Shown here piece by piece: positions 28,207 through 38,057 of a stretch of 64,000 nt of DNA (position 1 is the stretch's first letter; each line of letters opens with the position of its first letter). The notes below the pieces were generated by a model that worked only from the letters and a program-made list of their open reading frames with translations, was not told where the DNA came from and searched no databases. The position numbers and the translations under genes are program-made. Source of the DNA: Caballeronia insecticola (GTDB lineage Bacteria > Pseudomonadota > Gammaproteobacteria > Burkholderiales > Burkholderiaceae); NCBI RefSeq assembly GCF_000402035.1, contig NC_021287.1:2728001-2792000 (forward strand), given 5' to 3'.

Positions 28207-29571
28207 TTACGACTTCTTTTGTTTGACCGGGCGCACGTAGCCCGTACGGCTCACTTGCGTCTTCTCGTTGAGCACGAGTTCGCCGTCGCCCACGTCTTTC
28301 CAGACGGTCGTGCCCGCCGCGATCGTCACGCCGCGCCCGATGCGCACCGGCGCGACCAGTTGCGTATCCGACCCGACGAAGACATCGTCGCCGATAACCG
28401 TGCGATGCTTGTTCGCGCCGTCGTAATTGCAGGTGATCGTGCCCGCGCCGACATTCACGCGCGCGCCGATGTCCGAGTCGCCGATATAGGTGAGATGGTT
28501 CGCCTTCGAGCCGTGCCCGAGCACTGCATTCTTCACCTCGACGAAGTTGCCGACGTGCGCTTCGTCGCCGAGCGTGGCGCCCGGACGCAGCCGCGCGTAC
28601 GGCCCGAGCACGACATTCGCGCCGGCCGTGGCGCCTTCGATATGCGTATAGGCATCCACGCGTGTGCCCGCGCCGATCACGGCATCGCGCAGCACGCAGT
28701 TCGGGCCGATTGTCACGTTGTCGCCGATCTTGACGTGTCCTTCGAACACGCAGTTCACGTCGATCGACACATCCGTGCCGCATTCGAGCGAACCGCGCAC
28801 GTCAATGCGCGCCGGATCCATGAGCGTCACGCCCGCGTCGAGCAGCGCATACGCGACGTTGCGCTGATGCACGCGCTCCAGCTCCGCGAGCTGAATCTTG
28901 CTGTTCACGCCGAGCGTTTCCCATTCGGCGTCCGGCTGCGCGGTCACGACCTCGACGCCCGATTGAATCGCGCGTTCGACGACATCGGTCAGATAGAACT
29001 CGCCCTGCGCGTTGTCGTTCTTCAGCGAGGCGAGCCAGGTTTCGAGCGTGCGCGTCGGCGTGATGACGATGCCCGTGTTGATTTCCGCGATGCGCCGTTC
29101 TTCCTCGCTCGCGTCTTTCTGTTCGACGATCTTTTTAACTTTGCCAGCCGCGTCGCGCACGATGCGCCCGTAACCGGCCGGATCGGCGACGTTCACGGTC
29201 AGCACGCCGTAACGACCGGCGCCCGCGGCATCGATCAGACGTTTGAGCGTGCTTGCGCGCGTGAGCGGCACGTCGCCGTACAGCACGAGCGTAGGAACGG
29301 CGGTATCGAGCAGCGGCAAGGCCTGCTGCACGGCGTGGCCGGTGCCGAGCTGTTTGTCCTGGACGGCGAACTGGACGTCCGGCGCGCCGACGGCTTCGCG
29401 GACCTTCTCCGCGCCGTGTCCGACGACGACGACGAGCCGCGTCGGCGAGAGCGTGCGCGCGGTGTCGATGACATGCGCCAGTAGCGGCTTGCCCGCCAAT
29501 GAATGAAGTACTTTCGGCAGAGCGGAGCGCATGCGCTTGCCCATGCCGGCAGCCAGAATAACGATGTTCAT
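28207..29571 (-). CDS. glmU: bifunctional N-acetylglucosamine-1-phosphate uridyltransferase / glucosamine-1-phosphate acetyltransferase
   Basis: 454-residue enzyme for the last two steps of UDP-GlcNAc synthesis. The N-terminal pyrophosphorylase has [11 protein letters not shown] at 6-16 and LYGDVPLT. The C-terminal left-handed beta helix carries hexapeptide repeats ([18 protein letters not shown] and further copies) and the acetyl-CoA region near [10 protein letters not shown]. The length is normal. The following gene is glmS, so the two steps around glucosamine-6-phosphate are encoded together. Confidence 0.97.
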   Translation of the reverse strand: MNIVILAAGMGKRMRSALPKVLHSLAGKPLLAHVIDTARTLSPTRLVVVVGHGAEKVREAVGAPDVQFAVQDKQLGTGHAVQQALPLLDTAVPTLVLYGDVPLTRASTLKRLIDAAGAGRYGVLTVNVADPAGYGRIVRDAAGKVKKIVEQKDASEEERRIAEINTGIVITPTRTLETWLASLKNDNAQGEFYLTDVVERAIQSGVEVVTAQPDAEWETLGVNSKIQLAELERVHQRNVAYALLDAGVTLMDPARIDVRGSLECGTDVSIDVNCVFEGHVKIGDNVTIGPNCVLRDAVIGAGTRVDAYTHIEGATAGANVVLGPYARLRPGATLGDEAHVGNFVEVKNAVLGHGSKANHLTYIGDSDIGARVNVGAGTITCNYDGANKHRTVIGDDVFVGSDTQLVAPVRIGRGVTIAAGTTVWKDVGDGELVLNEKTQVSRTGYVRPVKQKKS

Positions 29572-29669
29572 CGCGGAAAGCCTTGCTGGGTAGAACGAGC
29601 CGTCAATATATCACCGGGCTATTTGACGCAGTGCGGCAAAAGCCACGCTGTAGCCTTATATAACAACGG

Positions 29670-30623
29670 TTACAAGTCGTCGAACTGCACAATCGAAATG
29701 GATTTTGTCGGCGCTGACGGCTCGCTCGCGCACGGCTCCTCGTCGAACGCGATATCGCCTTGCGGATCGGCCTCGCCCGTCGCGCGCAGCCCGGCGAACG
29801 GGAACAGCGTGCTGTCCATCAGATGCGACGGCACCACCTTCGACAGCGCGTTGAACATGTTCTCCACGCGCCCCGGAAAACGCTTGTCCCAGTCGCGGAT
29901 CAGCGCCTTCATTTCCGCGCGTTTCAGATTCGGCTGACTGCCGCACAGGTTGCACGGAATGATCGGGAATTCGCGCAGTTCGGCGTACTTTTCCAGATCC
30001 GTTTCCTTCACATAGGCGAGCGGCCGGATCACGACGTTCTTGCCGTCGTCCGATTGCAGCTTGGGCGGCATGCCCTTCAGCTTGCCGCCATAGAACATGT
30101 TGAGCAAGAGCGTCTGCAGGATGTCGTCGCGATGATGGCCGAGCGCGATCTTGGTCGCGCCGAGCTCGCCCGCCACGCGATACAGAATGCCGCGGCGCAG
30201 GCGCGAGCACAGCGAGCACGTCGTCTTGCCTTCCGGCACGAGGCGCTTGACGATGCTGTACGTGTCCTGATTCTCGATATGAAACGGAATGTCGAGCTTG
30301 CTCAGATACTCGGGCAGCACGTGCTCCGGAAAGCCCGGCTGCTTCTGATCGAGATTCACCGCAACAATTTCGAAGTCGATCGGCGCGCGCTCGCGCAGGC
30401 GCATCAGCACGTCGAGCATCGCGTAGCTGTCTTTGCCGCCCGAGAGGCACACCATCACGCGGTCGCCCTGCTCGATCATGTTGAAGTCGCCGATCGCCTC
30501 GCCGACCTGCCGCGCAATGCGCTTGAACAACTTGTTGTTCTCGTACGCTTCCTTTTGCTGGCGGCGGGTCATGGCCTCGCGCGCGGGCTTCGGGTCTTCG
30601 AGAATGTCTTCGCGCGCGTTCAT
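29670..30623 (-). CDS. ttcA: tRNA 2-thiocytidine(32) synthetase
   Basis: 317-residue PP-loop enzyme that thiolates C32 of certain tRNAs using a [4Fe-4S] cluster. The PP-loop SGGKDS is at 61-66. The cluster cysteines are C136 and C139 (TTCSLCS) with another pair C224/C227 (IPCNLCG). The start ATG at 30623 overlaps the folB stop by four bases, indicating translational coupling. The open frame upstream of this start is a shadow. Confidence 0.96.
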   Translation of the reverse strand: MNAREDILEDPKPAREAMTRRQQKEAYENNKLFKRIARQVGEAIGDFNMIEQGDRVMVCLSGGKDSYAMLDVLMRLRERAPIDFEIVAVNLDQKQPGFPEHVLPEYLSKLDIPFHIENQDTYSIVKRLVPEGKTTCSLCSRLRRGILYRVAGELGATKIALGHHRDDILQTLLLNMFYGGKLKGMPPKLQSDDGKNVVIRPLAYVKETDLEKYAELREFPIIPCNLCGSQPNLKRAEMKALIRDWDKRFPGRVENMFNALSKVVPSHLMDSTLFPFAGLRATGEADPQGDIAFDEEPCASEPSAPTKSISIVQFDDL

Positions 30624-31021
30624 GCTCGCTCCTCTTTGATGCGAAAGACTTCGACGCCCACCGCGTCGCAGTCGGGATAGACGTCCGGCTTTTCCGTCGA
30701 CACGGCCACCGCGCGCACGTTCGGATGCGCGAGCAAGGCGGCGGCGACGTCGTCGCACAGCGTTTCCTGCAAGTGAATATGGCCGCGCTTCACGCGCGCC
30801 GCGATGGTCGAGCGCATGAAGTCGTAATCGACGACTTCGGCCAGCTTGTCGGCGACGGGCGTCGACAGCGCGAGCGGCACGAACAGCTCGACGTTGATCA
30901 CGACGCGCTGCTCGCCGCGCTTCTCGAAGTCATGCACGCCGATATTGATGCGCACTTCGTAGTTGCGCAGAAAAAGCCGCCGGCAATCGGTCAGCCGGGG
31001 ATGCGAAAGTGCGGCAAGCAT
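30620..31021 (-). CDS. folB: dihydroneopterin aldolase family protein
   Basis: 133-residue FolB/FolX-type enzyme of folate synthesis, releasing glycolaldehyde from dihydroneopterin. Visible blocks are [23 protein letters not shown] and [12 protein letters not shown], plus [15 protein letters not shown]-terminal [23 protein letters not shown] fits the family. The ATG at 31021 is used; another in-frame ATG lies four codons upstream. The SDR gene just upstream (36 bases) is a likely pteridine reductase, and ttcA overlaps downstream. Confidence 0.9.
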   Translation of the reverse strand: MLAALSHPRLTDCRRLFLRNYEVRINIGVHDFEKRGEQRVVINVELFVPLALSTPVADKLAEVVDYDFMRSTIAARVKRGHIHLQETLCDDVAAALLAHPNVRAVAVSTEKPDVYPDCDAVGVEVFRIKEERA

Positions 31022-31057
31022 GGTTTCATCCAAAAGTTAGTCGTGGCGCGCCGGAGC

Positions 31058-31900
31058 TTACGGCTGGCGCGTGCCGATCATGTACATCACGTCGCGCGGG
31101 CTCGGCACGAGATGCTGGCCGCCATCGACGACGAGCGTCGTGCCCGTCACGCCGTGCGCGTTCGCCAGATAGCAGGCGGCCTGCGCGACGTCCGCCACCG
31201 TCGATGCGCGATTGAGCGGCGTCACGCGATGCGCCGTCTCGAACGAGGCGGGCGTCTGCCCGGTCGAAATCAGCGTGAGGCCCGGCGCCAGGCCGACCAC
31301 GCGCAGTTTCGGCCCGAGCGCCTGCGCCAGCGCGACCGTGGCGTTGTCGAGCGCGGCCTTCGTGAGCGTGTACGACAGGTAATCCGGGTTCATGTTGTAC
31401 AGCTTCTGGTCGAGCACGTTGATGACGACGCCGCGCGCATCGGGGTTCTCCGCGGCGGCATCCGGCACGATGGCGTGCAGCATGCGCGCGAGCGTGAGCG
31501 GCGCGGCGACGTTGATCGCGGTCATCTCCAGCAGTTTCGCGTAGCCGAAGTCGGTGGCCGTGTCCTCGTCGAAACGCGACGCGCAGTTCACGACACACGC
31601 AAGCCCGCCGAACGCCTCGACGCACGCCGGCACCAGCCGTTCCACGTCCGCCTCGACGCCGAGGTCCGCGCGTAGCGCGATCGCGCGCTGCCCGAGCGCC
31701 TCGATCTCCGCGACGGTTTCCCGCGCCTCGTGCTCCGAGCCGCAGTAGTGCACGGCCACGTCCCAGCCCTGCCGCGCGAATTCGAGCGCGATGCCGCGTC
31801 CGATCCGCTTGGCCGCGCCCGTCACGAGCACGGCGCGCGCACGCGCAATGGAGCCGGAAGACGGCGAGTTGGCGGAAGAAACCGACGTGGATGCGCTCAT
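31058..31900 (-). CDS. SDR oxidoreductase, FolM-like pteridine reductase candidate
   Basis: 280-residue short-chain dehydrogenase. The NADPH loop is TGAAKRIGRGIA with the arginine seen in pteridine reductases. VINVLDQKLYNMNPDYLSYTLTKAALD holds the catalytic Tyr-x3-Lys and the D-Q-K-x(5)NPDY pattern of FolM/PTR1. Placement before folB in one operon supports dihydromonapterin/dihydrofolate reduction. The gene starts 13 bases from the divergent methyltransferase gene at 31914. Function is inferred. Confidence 0.85.
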   Translation of the reverse strand: MSASTSVSSANSPSSGSIARARAVLVTGAAKRIGRGIALEFARQGWDVAVHYCGSEHEARETVAEIEALGQRAIALRADLGVEADVERLVPACVEAFGGLACVVNCASRFDEDTATDFGYAKLLEMTAINVAAPLTLARMLHAIVPDAAAENPDARGVVINVLDQKLYNMNPDYLSYTLTKAALDNATVALAQALGPKLRVVGLAPGLTLISTGQTPASFETAHRVTPLNRASTVADVAQAACYLANAHGVTGTTLVVDGGQHLVPSPRDVMYMIGTRQP

Positions 31901-31913
31901 TTACAATACTGGG

Positions 31914-33119
31914 ATGAATCCGAATGCCCGACAATCCGATAGTTTACCTGCTCCGGGCGCCGACGCGCTCGCGCAGTCCGACGCGCTGGCCGACCTGATC
32001 CGCGGACGCATTGCCGCGGCGCGCGGCTGGCTGCCGTTCGACCTCTACATGGACCTCGCGCTCTACGCGCCCGGCCTCGGCTACTACGGCGGCGGTGCGA
32101 TGAAATTCGGCCGTCTCGCCGACGACGGCAGCGACTTCGTCACTGCGCCCGAATTGTCCCCGCTTTTCGCGACGACGCTGGCGCGCCCGCTCGCGCAGGC
32201 GCTCCAGCAAAGCGGCACGCGCGAGCTGATGGAATTCGGCGCGGGCACCGGCAAGCTGGCGGCAGGCTTGCTCACGGCGCTCACCGATCTCGACGTCCCG
32301 TTCGACAGCTATTCGATCGTCGATCTGTCCGGCGAATTGCGCGAGCGCCAGCGCGAAACGCTCGCCAAAGAAGCGCCCGCGCTCGCCGCGAAGGTCAAAT
32401 GGCTCGACGCGCTGCCCGACCGCTTCGAAGGCGTCGTGATCGGCAACGAAGTGCTCGACGCGATGCCCGTGCGCCTCGTCGTGCGCAAACTTGGCGCGTG
32501 GCACGAGCGCGGCGTCGTCGTGCTGAACGGACGTTTCGCGTTCGACGACCGGCCGATTACGCCCGACGCGCAAATCGAATTGATCGATGCCGCCATCGAC
32601 GAATCCGCCGACGAACCCTTCGCCGAGTATCTGACGGAAACGCACGAAGCCGCGCTCGCCTTCACGAAAACCGTCTGCACGATGCTCACGCGCGGCGCGG
32701 CGTTTTTCATCGACTATGGATTCCCGCAGCGCGAGTTCTATCACGCCCAGCGCGCCGCCGGCACGCTGATGTGCCATTACCGGCATCGCGCGCACACGGA
32801 CCCGTTTTTGTACCCCGGCTTGCAGGACATCACGGCGCACGTCGAATTCACGGGCATCGCGGAGGCGGGCGTCGAGACGGGCGCCGATCTGCTCGGCTTC
32901 ACGTCGCAGGCGCGCTTTCTGATGAACGCCGGCATCACCGATGTGCTCAGCGAACTCGATCCATCGGATGTGCGGCGTTTCCTGCCGGCCGCGAATGCCG
33001 TGCAGAAGCTCTTGTCGGAGGCGGAGATGGGCGAGTTGTTCAAGGTGATCGCGTTTTCGCGCGGCATTCCCGGCACGCTCGACGCGTTCGCGGTCGGCGA
33101 GCGTTCTCACACTTTATAA
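31914..33119 (+). CDS. SAM-dependent methyltransferase, MidA/NDUFAF7 family
   Basis: 401-residue DUF185-type arginine methyltransferase. ELMEFGAGTGKLAAGLL is the SAM-binding motif. VVIGNEVLDAMPVRL and FFIDYGFPQREFYH are family blocks. In mitochondria NDUFAF7 methylates a complex I subunit; the bacterial target is unclear. A TACAAT at 31902-31907 would place transcription start at or next to the ATG at 31914, so a leaderless mRNA is possible. The small DUF2905 gene follows 9 bases later. Confidence 0.9.
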   Translation: MNPNARQSDSLPAPGADALAQSDALADLIRGRIAAARGWLPFDLYMDLALYAPGLGYYGGGAMKFGRLADDGSDFVTAPELSPLFATTLARPLAQALQQSGTRELMEFGAGTGKLAAGLLTALTDLDVPFDSYSIVDLSGELRERQRETLAKEAPALAAKVKWLDALPDRFEGVVIGNEVLDAMPVRLVVRKLGAWHERGVVVLNGRFAFDDRPITPDAQIELIDAAIDESADEPFAEYLTETHEAALAFTKTVCTMLTRGAAFFIDYGFPQREFYHAQRAAGTLMCHYRHRAHTDPFLYPGLQDITAHVEFTGIAEAGVETGADLLGFTSQARFLMNAGITDVLSELDPSDVRRFLPAANAVQKLLSEAEMGELFKVIAFSRGIPGTLDAFAVGERSHTL

Positions 33120-33128
33120 GTCGCGATC

Positions 33129-33323
33129 ATGATCCGCTGGCTGCTGACCACGTTCATCGCGCTCGCGATCCTCTCCGGCTCGATGCCGTGGCTCCGGAAG
33201 ATCGGCATCGGGCGCCTGCCCGGCGACTTCACGCTGCGGCTCTTCGGGCGCGAGTATTCGTTTCCGTTCATGTCGACGTTGCTGCTGTCGATCATCCTCT
33301 CGCTGATCGCGCGGGCGCTCTGA
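33129..33323 (+). CDS. DUF2905 small membrane protein
   Basis: 64-residue protein with two hydrophobic segments (residues about 5-20 and 46-64). The middle GIGRLPGDFTLRLFGREYSF is the conserved DUF2905 block. It is short, probably an inner-membrane protein, and of unknown function. It follows the methyltransferase by 9 bases and is likely co-transcribed with it. GCGATCATG is the start context at 33129. Confidence 0.88.
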   Translation: MIRWLLTTFIALAILSGSMPWLRKIGIGRLPGDFTLRLFGREYSFPFMSTLLLSIILSLIARAL

Positions 33324-33479
33324 CGCGCGCATCCGGCGCCGTAGATTCGGACTGCGGCTAGGACGTTTCGCGTCCGTGGCTGACACAATCGCCCGGATCG
33401 GACGACGGCCGCCGGACGCCGGACGGGCCAATTCCCCGGCTGCGCGCCGTTGCCTCGACCCACGAGCGAGCGCCACACG

Positions 33480-35084
33480 ATGACCGTACCCGGACAACAC
33501 GCCATTTCCGCCGATCAGCAATATCGCTTGGCGGAAGCCCATTATCTGAACAATCGTTTCCACGAAGCGCTCGCCGGCGTCGATGCCGCTTGGCGCGCGC
33601 GGCTGGCGTCGCCGGCCTTGTGGAACGTCGCGGCTGCGTCGTTTCTCGCGCTCGGCAAAACGGCGGACGCCGAACGCTGCTTTCGCGAGGCCATCGCGAT
33701 GCATCCCGGCTTCTGCCCGGCGCACTCGAATCTGGGCATGCTGCTGTCCGGCCAGCGCCGTTACGAAGAAGCCGAATCGGAGCTTCGCGAAGCGCTGAGA
33801 ATCGACCCCGCGCACGTCGAGACGCACAACAACCTGGGCGTGATGTTCAAGGAGCAGGACCGGTGCGAAAAGGCCGAGGCCGCTTTCTCGCGCGCGCTCG
33901 AACTCAGGCCGGATTTCGCCGACGCCGCGCTGAATCTCGGCATGCTGCTCTGCGATCAGCGACGTTTCGCCGAGGCCGCCGCCGTCCTTCGCCGCCTGCA
34001 GGAACGGGACGCCCGGCATTCGAACGATGTCGATTTGCACCTCGGCATCGTGTTTCGCGAAGAGGGACGGCTTGCGGAAGCCGAGGCCGCGTTCCGGCGC
34101 GTGTCGGCGACTCATCCCCGGCATGCGGCGGCATGCGCGGAACTCGCGCATCTGCTGCTGCGCGCGGGGCGCTACGCCGAGGGCTGGACGCTGTATGAGT
34201 ATCGCTGTGATGCGCGCCTCGCGCGGCGCAGTACGTTTGCGCCGGATCTGGATCTACCCCGGTGGCAAGGCGAACCGCTTGCAGGAAAGTCGGTGCTTTT
34301 GCCCTACGAGCAGGGATACGGCGACATGATCCAGTTCAGCCGCTACTTTCCGGTGCTCAAGGCGCTGGGCGCGGCGCACGTGACCGTCGCGTGCCCGGAG
34401 CCGTTGCATCGGCTGATGCAAGGCGCGCGCGCCGTCGATGCTGTCGTGAACAACGCGGCGCGGCTGGATGCCCGGCACTACGATGTCTGGACCTTCCCGC
34501 TCAGCATCCCGCTGCATGTCGGAACGACGCTCGGCACCATTCCCTCCGCCGCGGGCGTGATCTCCGCGGCAGAGGCCGATATCGAACGCTGGCGTCCGCT
34601 GCTGCAGCCGCTGTCGGGAATGAAAATCGGCCTCGTGTGGAAAGGCAGCGCGACGCATTCCAACGATCGTTTTCGTTCGCTGCCCGGACTCGCGTCGCTC
34701 GCGCCGCTGTGGTCGATTCCCGGCGCACGTTTCGTCAGTCTGCAGAAGGGCGCGGGCGAGGACGAGGCGCACAACCCGCCGCCTGCGCAGCCGCTTTTGC
34801 ATGTCGGATCGGCGATGCAGGATTTCGCGGACACCGCCGCCGTGATCGCGCAACTGGATGCCGTCGTTTGCGTGGACACCGCCGTCGCGCATCTGGCGGG
34901 CGCGCTCGGCAAGCCGTGCTGGCTCCTCTTGCCCGCCCTCCGCACCGACTGGCGATGGATGCACGATACCGCGGTCACGCCGTGGTATCCGCACATGCGG
35001 CTCGTCCGTCAAACGACTTCCGAGAACTGGACTGCGCCCGTCGAAACAATACGCGCGGCGCTGGCAAGCGAAGCGGGCTGCTGA
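33480..35084 (+). CDS. TPR protein with C-terminal glycosyltransferase-like domain
   Basis: 534-residue protein. Residues about 10-235 form TPR repeats (e.g. AHSNLGMLLSGQRRYEEAES, THNNLGVMFKEQDRCEKAEA). Residues about 260-530 resemble GT9/GT41-like folds seen behind TPRs: GKSVLLPYEQGYGDMIQFSRYFPVLKALG, IGLVWKGSATHSNDR and DAVVCVDTAVAHLAGALGKPCWLL. It may be a soluble O-linked transferase. ATG 33480 is the start; an in-frame TTG ten codons earlier is less likely. Confidence 0.85.
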   Translation: MTVPGQHAISADQQYRLAEAHYLNNRFHEALAGVDAAWRARLASPALWNVAAASFLALGKTADAERCFREAIAMHPGFCPAHSNLGMLLSGQRRYEEAESELREALRIDPAHVETHNNLGVMFKEQDRCEKAEAAFSRALELRPDFADAALNLGMLLCDQRRFAEAAAVLRRLQERDARHSNDVDLHLGIVFREEGRLAEAEAAFRRVSATHPRHAAACAELAHLLLRAGRYAEGWTLYEYRCDARLARRSTFAPDLDLPRWQGEPLAGKSVLLPYEQGYGDMIQFSRYFPVLKALGAAHVTVACPEPLHRLMQGARAVDAVVNNAARLDARHYDVWTFPLSIPLHVGTTLGTIPSAAGVISAAEADIERWRPLLQPLSGMKIGLVWKGSATHSNDRFRSLPGLASLAPLWSIPGARFVSLQKGAGEDEAHNPPPAQPLLHVGSAMQDFADTAAVIAQLDAVVCVDTAVAHLAGALGKPCWLLLPALRTDWRWMHDTAVTPWYPHMRLVRQTTSENWTAPVETIRAALASEAGC

Positions 35085-35106
35085 GTCGACGCGTAAATTC
35101 GGCCCG

Positions 35107-36351
35107 TCAGGCGCGGACGTCGTGCAACGCCGTCTTCACCGCATCGACGCGCGCGTCGTGCACGGCGTCCTTGATCTTCGACGGCTGATCGGCGTATTGC
35201 TGCGCGACCGCGCCCGCATCGACGGATCGCGCCGCAACGAGTGCCTCGCGCAAGCGCTCCGCCTGCGGATAAGGCTGCTGCTCCAGACCGAGCCTGCCGC
35301 GCGCATCGGCGACGCAGGCCTGCAACGCTTCGGCGAAGCGCGCCGGTTTGCGCAGCGCATCGGCGCGTTCGAACAGCCGCACCAGCGCGGCCGCGCCCGC
35401 CTCCATCACGCGATGAATATTGCCGTGTTCGCGCGCGACCAGCACCGCCAGATCGCGGCATTCGTTCGGCACGCGCAGACGCTCGCACAGCGGCCGGAGC
35501 AAATCCACGCTGCGCCCTTCATGCCCGATATGACGCGGGAGAATGTCTTCCGGCGTGGTCGCCTTGCCGAGATCGTGCGTGAGCGCGGCGAAGCGCACCG
35601 GCAGCGCGTAGCCTTGCGACGCCGCGTAGTCGAGCACCATCATCACGTGCACGCCGGTATCCACTTCCGGATGATAGTCGGCGCGCTGCGGCACGCCCCA
35701 TAGCGCATCGACTTCGGGCAGGATGCGCACGAGCGCGCCGCAGCCGCGCAGCACCTCGAACATGCGCGACGGCTTCTTTTCCATCAGTCCGCGCGACACT
35801 TCCTGCCACACGCGCTCGGGCACGAGCGCATCGACTTCGCCGGCGGCGACCATCTTTTTCATCAGCGCATCGGTTTGCGGCGCGACGGCGAAATCCGCGA
35901 AACGCGCCGCAAAGCGCGCGAGCCGGAGAATGCGCACCGGATCTTCGATAAACGCATCGCCCACATGCCGGAACAACTTGCGCGCGAGATCGGACTGGCC
36001 GTCGTACGGATCGATGACCGGACCCGTCAGCTCGCCCGACGGCGTGACTTCGCGCGCCATCGCGTTGATCGTGAGATCGCGCCGCGCGAGGTCTTCTTCG
36101 AGCGTCACGTCCGGCGAATAGTAGAACTGGAAGCCGTGATAGCCGGCCGCCGTCTTGCGCTCGGTGCGCGCGAGCGCGTATTCCTCGTGCGTCTGCGGAT
36201 GCAGGAACACGGGGAAATCTTTGCCCACCGGCCGATAACCCTGCGCCACCATCTGCTCGGGCGTCGCGCCGACGACTACATAATCGCGATCCACCACCGG
36301 CACGCCGAGCAATTCATCGCGGATCGCGCCGCCCACGGCGTAGATGTTCAT
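35107..36351 (-). CDS. cca: multifunctional CCA tRNA nucleotidyltransferase
   Basis: 414-residue enzyme that adds CCA to tRNA 3' ends without a template. The nucleotidyltransferase core has YAVGGAIRDELLG and DRDYVVVGAT near 4-30, then RRDLTINAMA. An HD domain follows (HVMMVLDYAASQGYALPVRF, THDLGKATTPEDILPRHIGHE), as in the gamma/beta-proteobacterial bacterial type with phosphohydrolase activity. The ATG at 36351 overlaps the stop of the upstream GST gene by four bases, so coupling is likely. Confidence 0.96.
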   Translation of the reverse strand: MNIYAVGGAIRDELLGVPVVDRDYVVVGATPEQMVAQGYRPVGKDFPVFLHPQTHEEYALARTERKTAAGYHGFQFYYSPDVTLEEDLARRDLTINAMAREVTPSGELTGPVIDPYDGQSDLARKLFRHVGDAFIEDPVRILRLARFAARFADFAVAPQTDALMKKMVAAGEVDALVPERVWQEVSRGLMEKKPSRMFEVLRGCGALVRILPEVDALWGVPQRADYHPEVDTGVHVMMVLDYAASQGYALPVRFAALTHDLGKATTPEDILPRHIGHEGRSVDLLRPLCERLRVPNECRDLAVLVAREHGNIHRVMEAGAAALVRLFERADALRKPARFAEALQACVADARGRLGLEQQPYPQAERLREALVAARSVDAGAVAQQYADQPSKIKDAVHDARVDAVKTALHDVRA

Positions 36352-36968
36352 TGCGTTTCCTCGCGCGCGCCGTCGATCCAGGCCGCGACCGCGGGCAGTG
36401 CCGTGATGCGCTTCGCATACGCGCGCGACGTCTCGCTCAGTTTCGGCCCGTAGGAATTGAAGCGCATGACGACCGGCGCGAACATCGCATCCGCAATGCC
36501 GAACTCGCCGAACAGAAACGGCCCGCCCGACTTCGCGAGACATTCGGCCCAGATCGCCTCGATGCGCGCGATGTTCGCCAGCACGCCCGGCGTCGCGCCC
36601 GTGCCCGGCGCGTGCTTCGTGATTTCCATCGGCATGTTCTGGCGCAGATCGGCGAAACCGGCGTGCATCTCCGCGCTGATGCTGCGGGCGCGCGCGCGAA
36701 TGGCGGCATCGCGCGGCCACATGGCGTGTTCGGGATGCAACTCGGCAATCGTCTCGATGATCGCCAGCGATTCCCACACGGCGTCGCCCGCCTCGGTGAC
36801 GAGGCACGGCACCTTGCCGGACGGCGATACGGCGAGAATGTTCGCTTGCGTATCGTGGCGGCCGAGGCGGATCAGCACTTCGTCGAACGGGATGCCGAAA
36901 TGCTTGAGCAGCACCCACGGACGCATCGACCAGGAAGAATTGAGCTTGTCACCGATAACGAGTTTCAT
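36348..36968 (-). CDS. glutathione S-transferase family protein
   Basis: 206-residue cytosolic GST. An N-terminal thioredoxin-like domain contains NSSWSMRPWVLLKHFGIPF and the cis-proline region GKVPCLV, and the helical C-domain follows. The serine in SSWSMRP is a probable catalytic residue for zeta/beta-like GSTs. The substrate is unknown. It lies directly upstream of and overlapping cca; that arrangement is common in Burkholderiaceae but has no clear metabolic logic. Confidence 0.9.
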   Translation of the reverse strand: MKLVIGDKLNSSWSMRPWVLLKHFGIPFDEVLIRLGRHDTQANILAVSPSGKVPCLVTEAGDAVWESLAIIETIAELHPEHAMWPRDAAIRARARSISAEMHAGFADLRQNMPMEITKHAPGTGATPGVLANIARIEAIWAECLAKSGGPFLFGEFGIADAMFAPVVMRFNSYGPKLSETSRAYAKRITALPAVAAWIDGAREETQ

Positions 36969-36986
36969 GCAGTCGAAATCAAAAAT

Positions 36987-37943
36987 TTAACGATGCGCAG
37001 TTGCGCGGAAAGAGTTGAAGCGCGAGCGCGACGAGTTGCCCGTGAGATACAGCGGCGCGATCGCCTCGATGCTCGCCGGTTCCTCGATACCGAGTTCCGG
37101 CGCAAGCGGCCCGCTCGCGATGTTCGGCGTTTTCATCGAATCGAGATTGTCGCGCGAAAGGATAGGCTCGCCGGGCGCCAGTTCCATGGTCATCGCCTGA
37201 AGGCGGCCGAGGCTCTCCGGCAGCTTAATGATGCGCGCATGTTTGCCGATGGTCGCGCCCGCGAAACGCACCAGTTCCGCCAGCGTATAGACGCCCGGCC
37301 CCGCGAGTTCGTAGACGTGGCGGTTGGCGGCGTCGAGGTCGAGCACGTTGACCATCGCCTTCGCGACGTCGCCGACGAACACCGGCTGGAACTGGGCGTC
37401 GGCGCAGGCGAGCGGAATCACCGGAAACACGCGCTCCAGAAACGCGAACTGGTTGAGCAGATTGTCTTCGGGACCGAAGACGACCGAGCTGCGAAAGATC
37501 GTCCAGTCGAGGCCGGATTCGCGCACGATCTTCTCGCCGTCGCCCTTGGAGCGCAGATACATGCTCGGTCCGTCCGAATCGGCGCCGATCGCGCTCATGT
37601 GCAGCAGGCGCCGCACGCCTTTCGCCTCGCACGCGGCGGCAATCTTGCGCGGCAGTTCGACATGCGCGCGGGCAAATTCGGGCCCGTAGGGTTCGCCGCG
37701 CCGCCCTTGCAACACGCCGACAAGATTGATCACCGCATCGGCCTGCTCGACGAACGCAGCGAGTTGCAGCGGATCGTGCACATCGGTTTCGATGACATCG
37801 ACGGGCAGCAGCGTGAGATGCGCGGCGTTGGCGCGCCGCCGTGTCGCGATGCGCACTTTCTTGCCGAGATCGACGAGCGCGTTGACGAGATGACTGCCGA
37901 TGAAACCCGAACCGCCGATCAGCGCTACATGTTGGTGTCGCAT
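36987..37943 (-). CDS. NDUFA9-like NAD(P)-binding protein
   Basis: 318-residue atypical SDR/epimerase-fold protein of the complex I NDUFA9 subunit family. HVALIGGSGFIGSHLVNALVDLGKKVRIATRR is the Rossmann loop. The usual Tyr-x3-Lys is present as MYLRSKGDGE. C-terminal NFRA-like arginine-rich tail follows. Bacterial members are usually assigned as oxidoreductases of unknown substrate. The start ATG at 37943 leads straight into the fold. It is upstream of the GST-cca pair. Confidence 0.88.
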   Translation of the reverse strand: MRHQHVALIGGSGFIGSHLVNALVDLGKKVRIATRRRANAAHLTLLPVDVIETDVHDPLQLAAFVEQADAVINLVGVLQGRRGEPYGPEFARAHVELPRKIAAACEAKGVRRLLHMSAIGADSDGPSMYLRSKGDGEKIVRESGLDWTIFRSSVVFGPEDNLLNQFAFLERVFPVIPLACADAQFQPVFVGDVAKAMVNVLDLDAANRHVYELAGPGVYTLAELVRFAGATIGKHARIIKLPESLGRLQAMTMELAPGEPILSRDNLDSMKTPNIASGPLAPELGIEEPASIEAIAPLYLTGNSSRSRFNSFRATAHR

Positions 37944-38002
37944 ATTCGCCTCTTGGTCACGGCTTGACGGATGCGGTATCGGAACGGCGGGCCGAAAAGA
38001 GA

Positions 38003-38037
38003 ACGCCCGCGCGTCTTATCAGGAGACGCGCGGGCGT
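38003..38037 (-). terminator. intrinsic terminator of the lytic transglycosylase gene
   Basis: Perfect 14-bp arms ACGCCCGCGCGTCT / AGACGCGCGGGCGT with a 7-base loop. On the minus strand the hairpin is followed by TCTCTTTTC. It lies 21 bases after the stop at 38058. Confidence 0.88.
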
Positions 38038-38057
38038 GAAGTTACGCTGCGAAGGCG

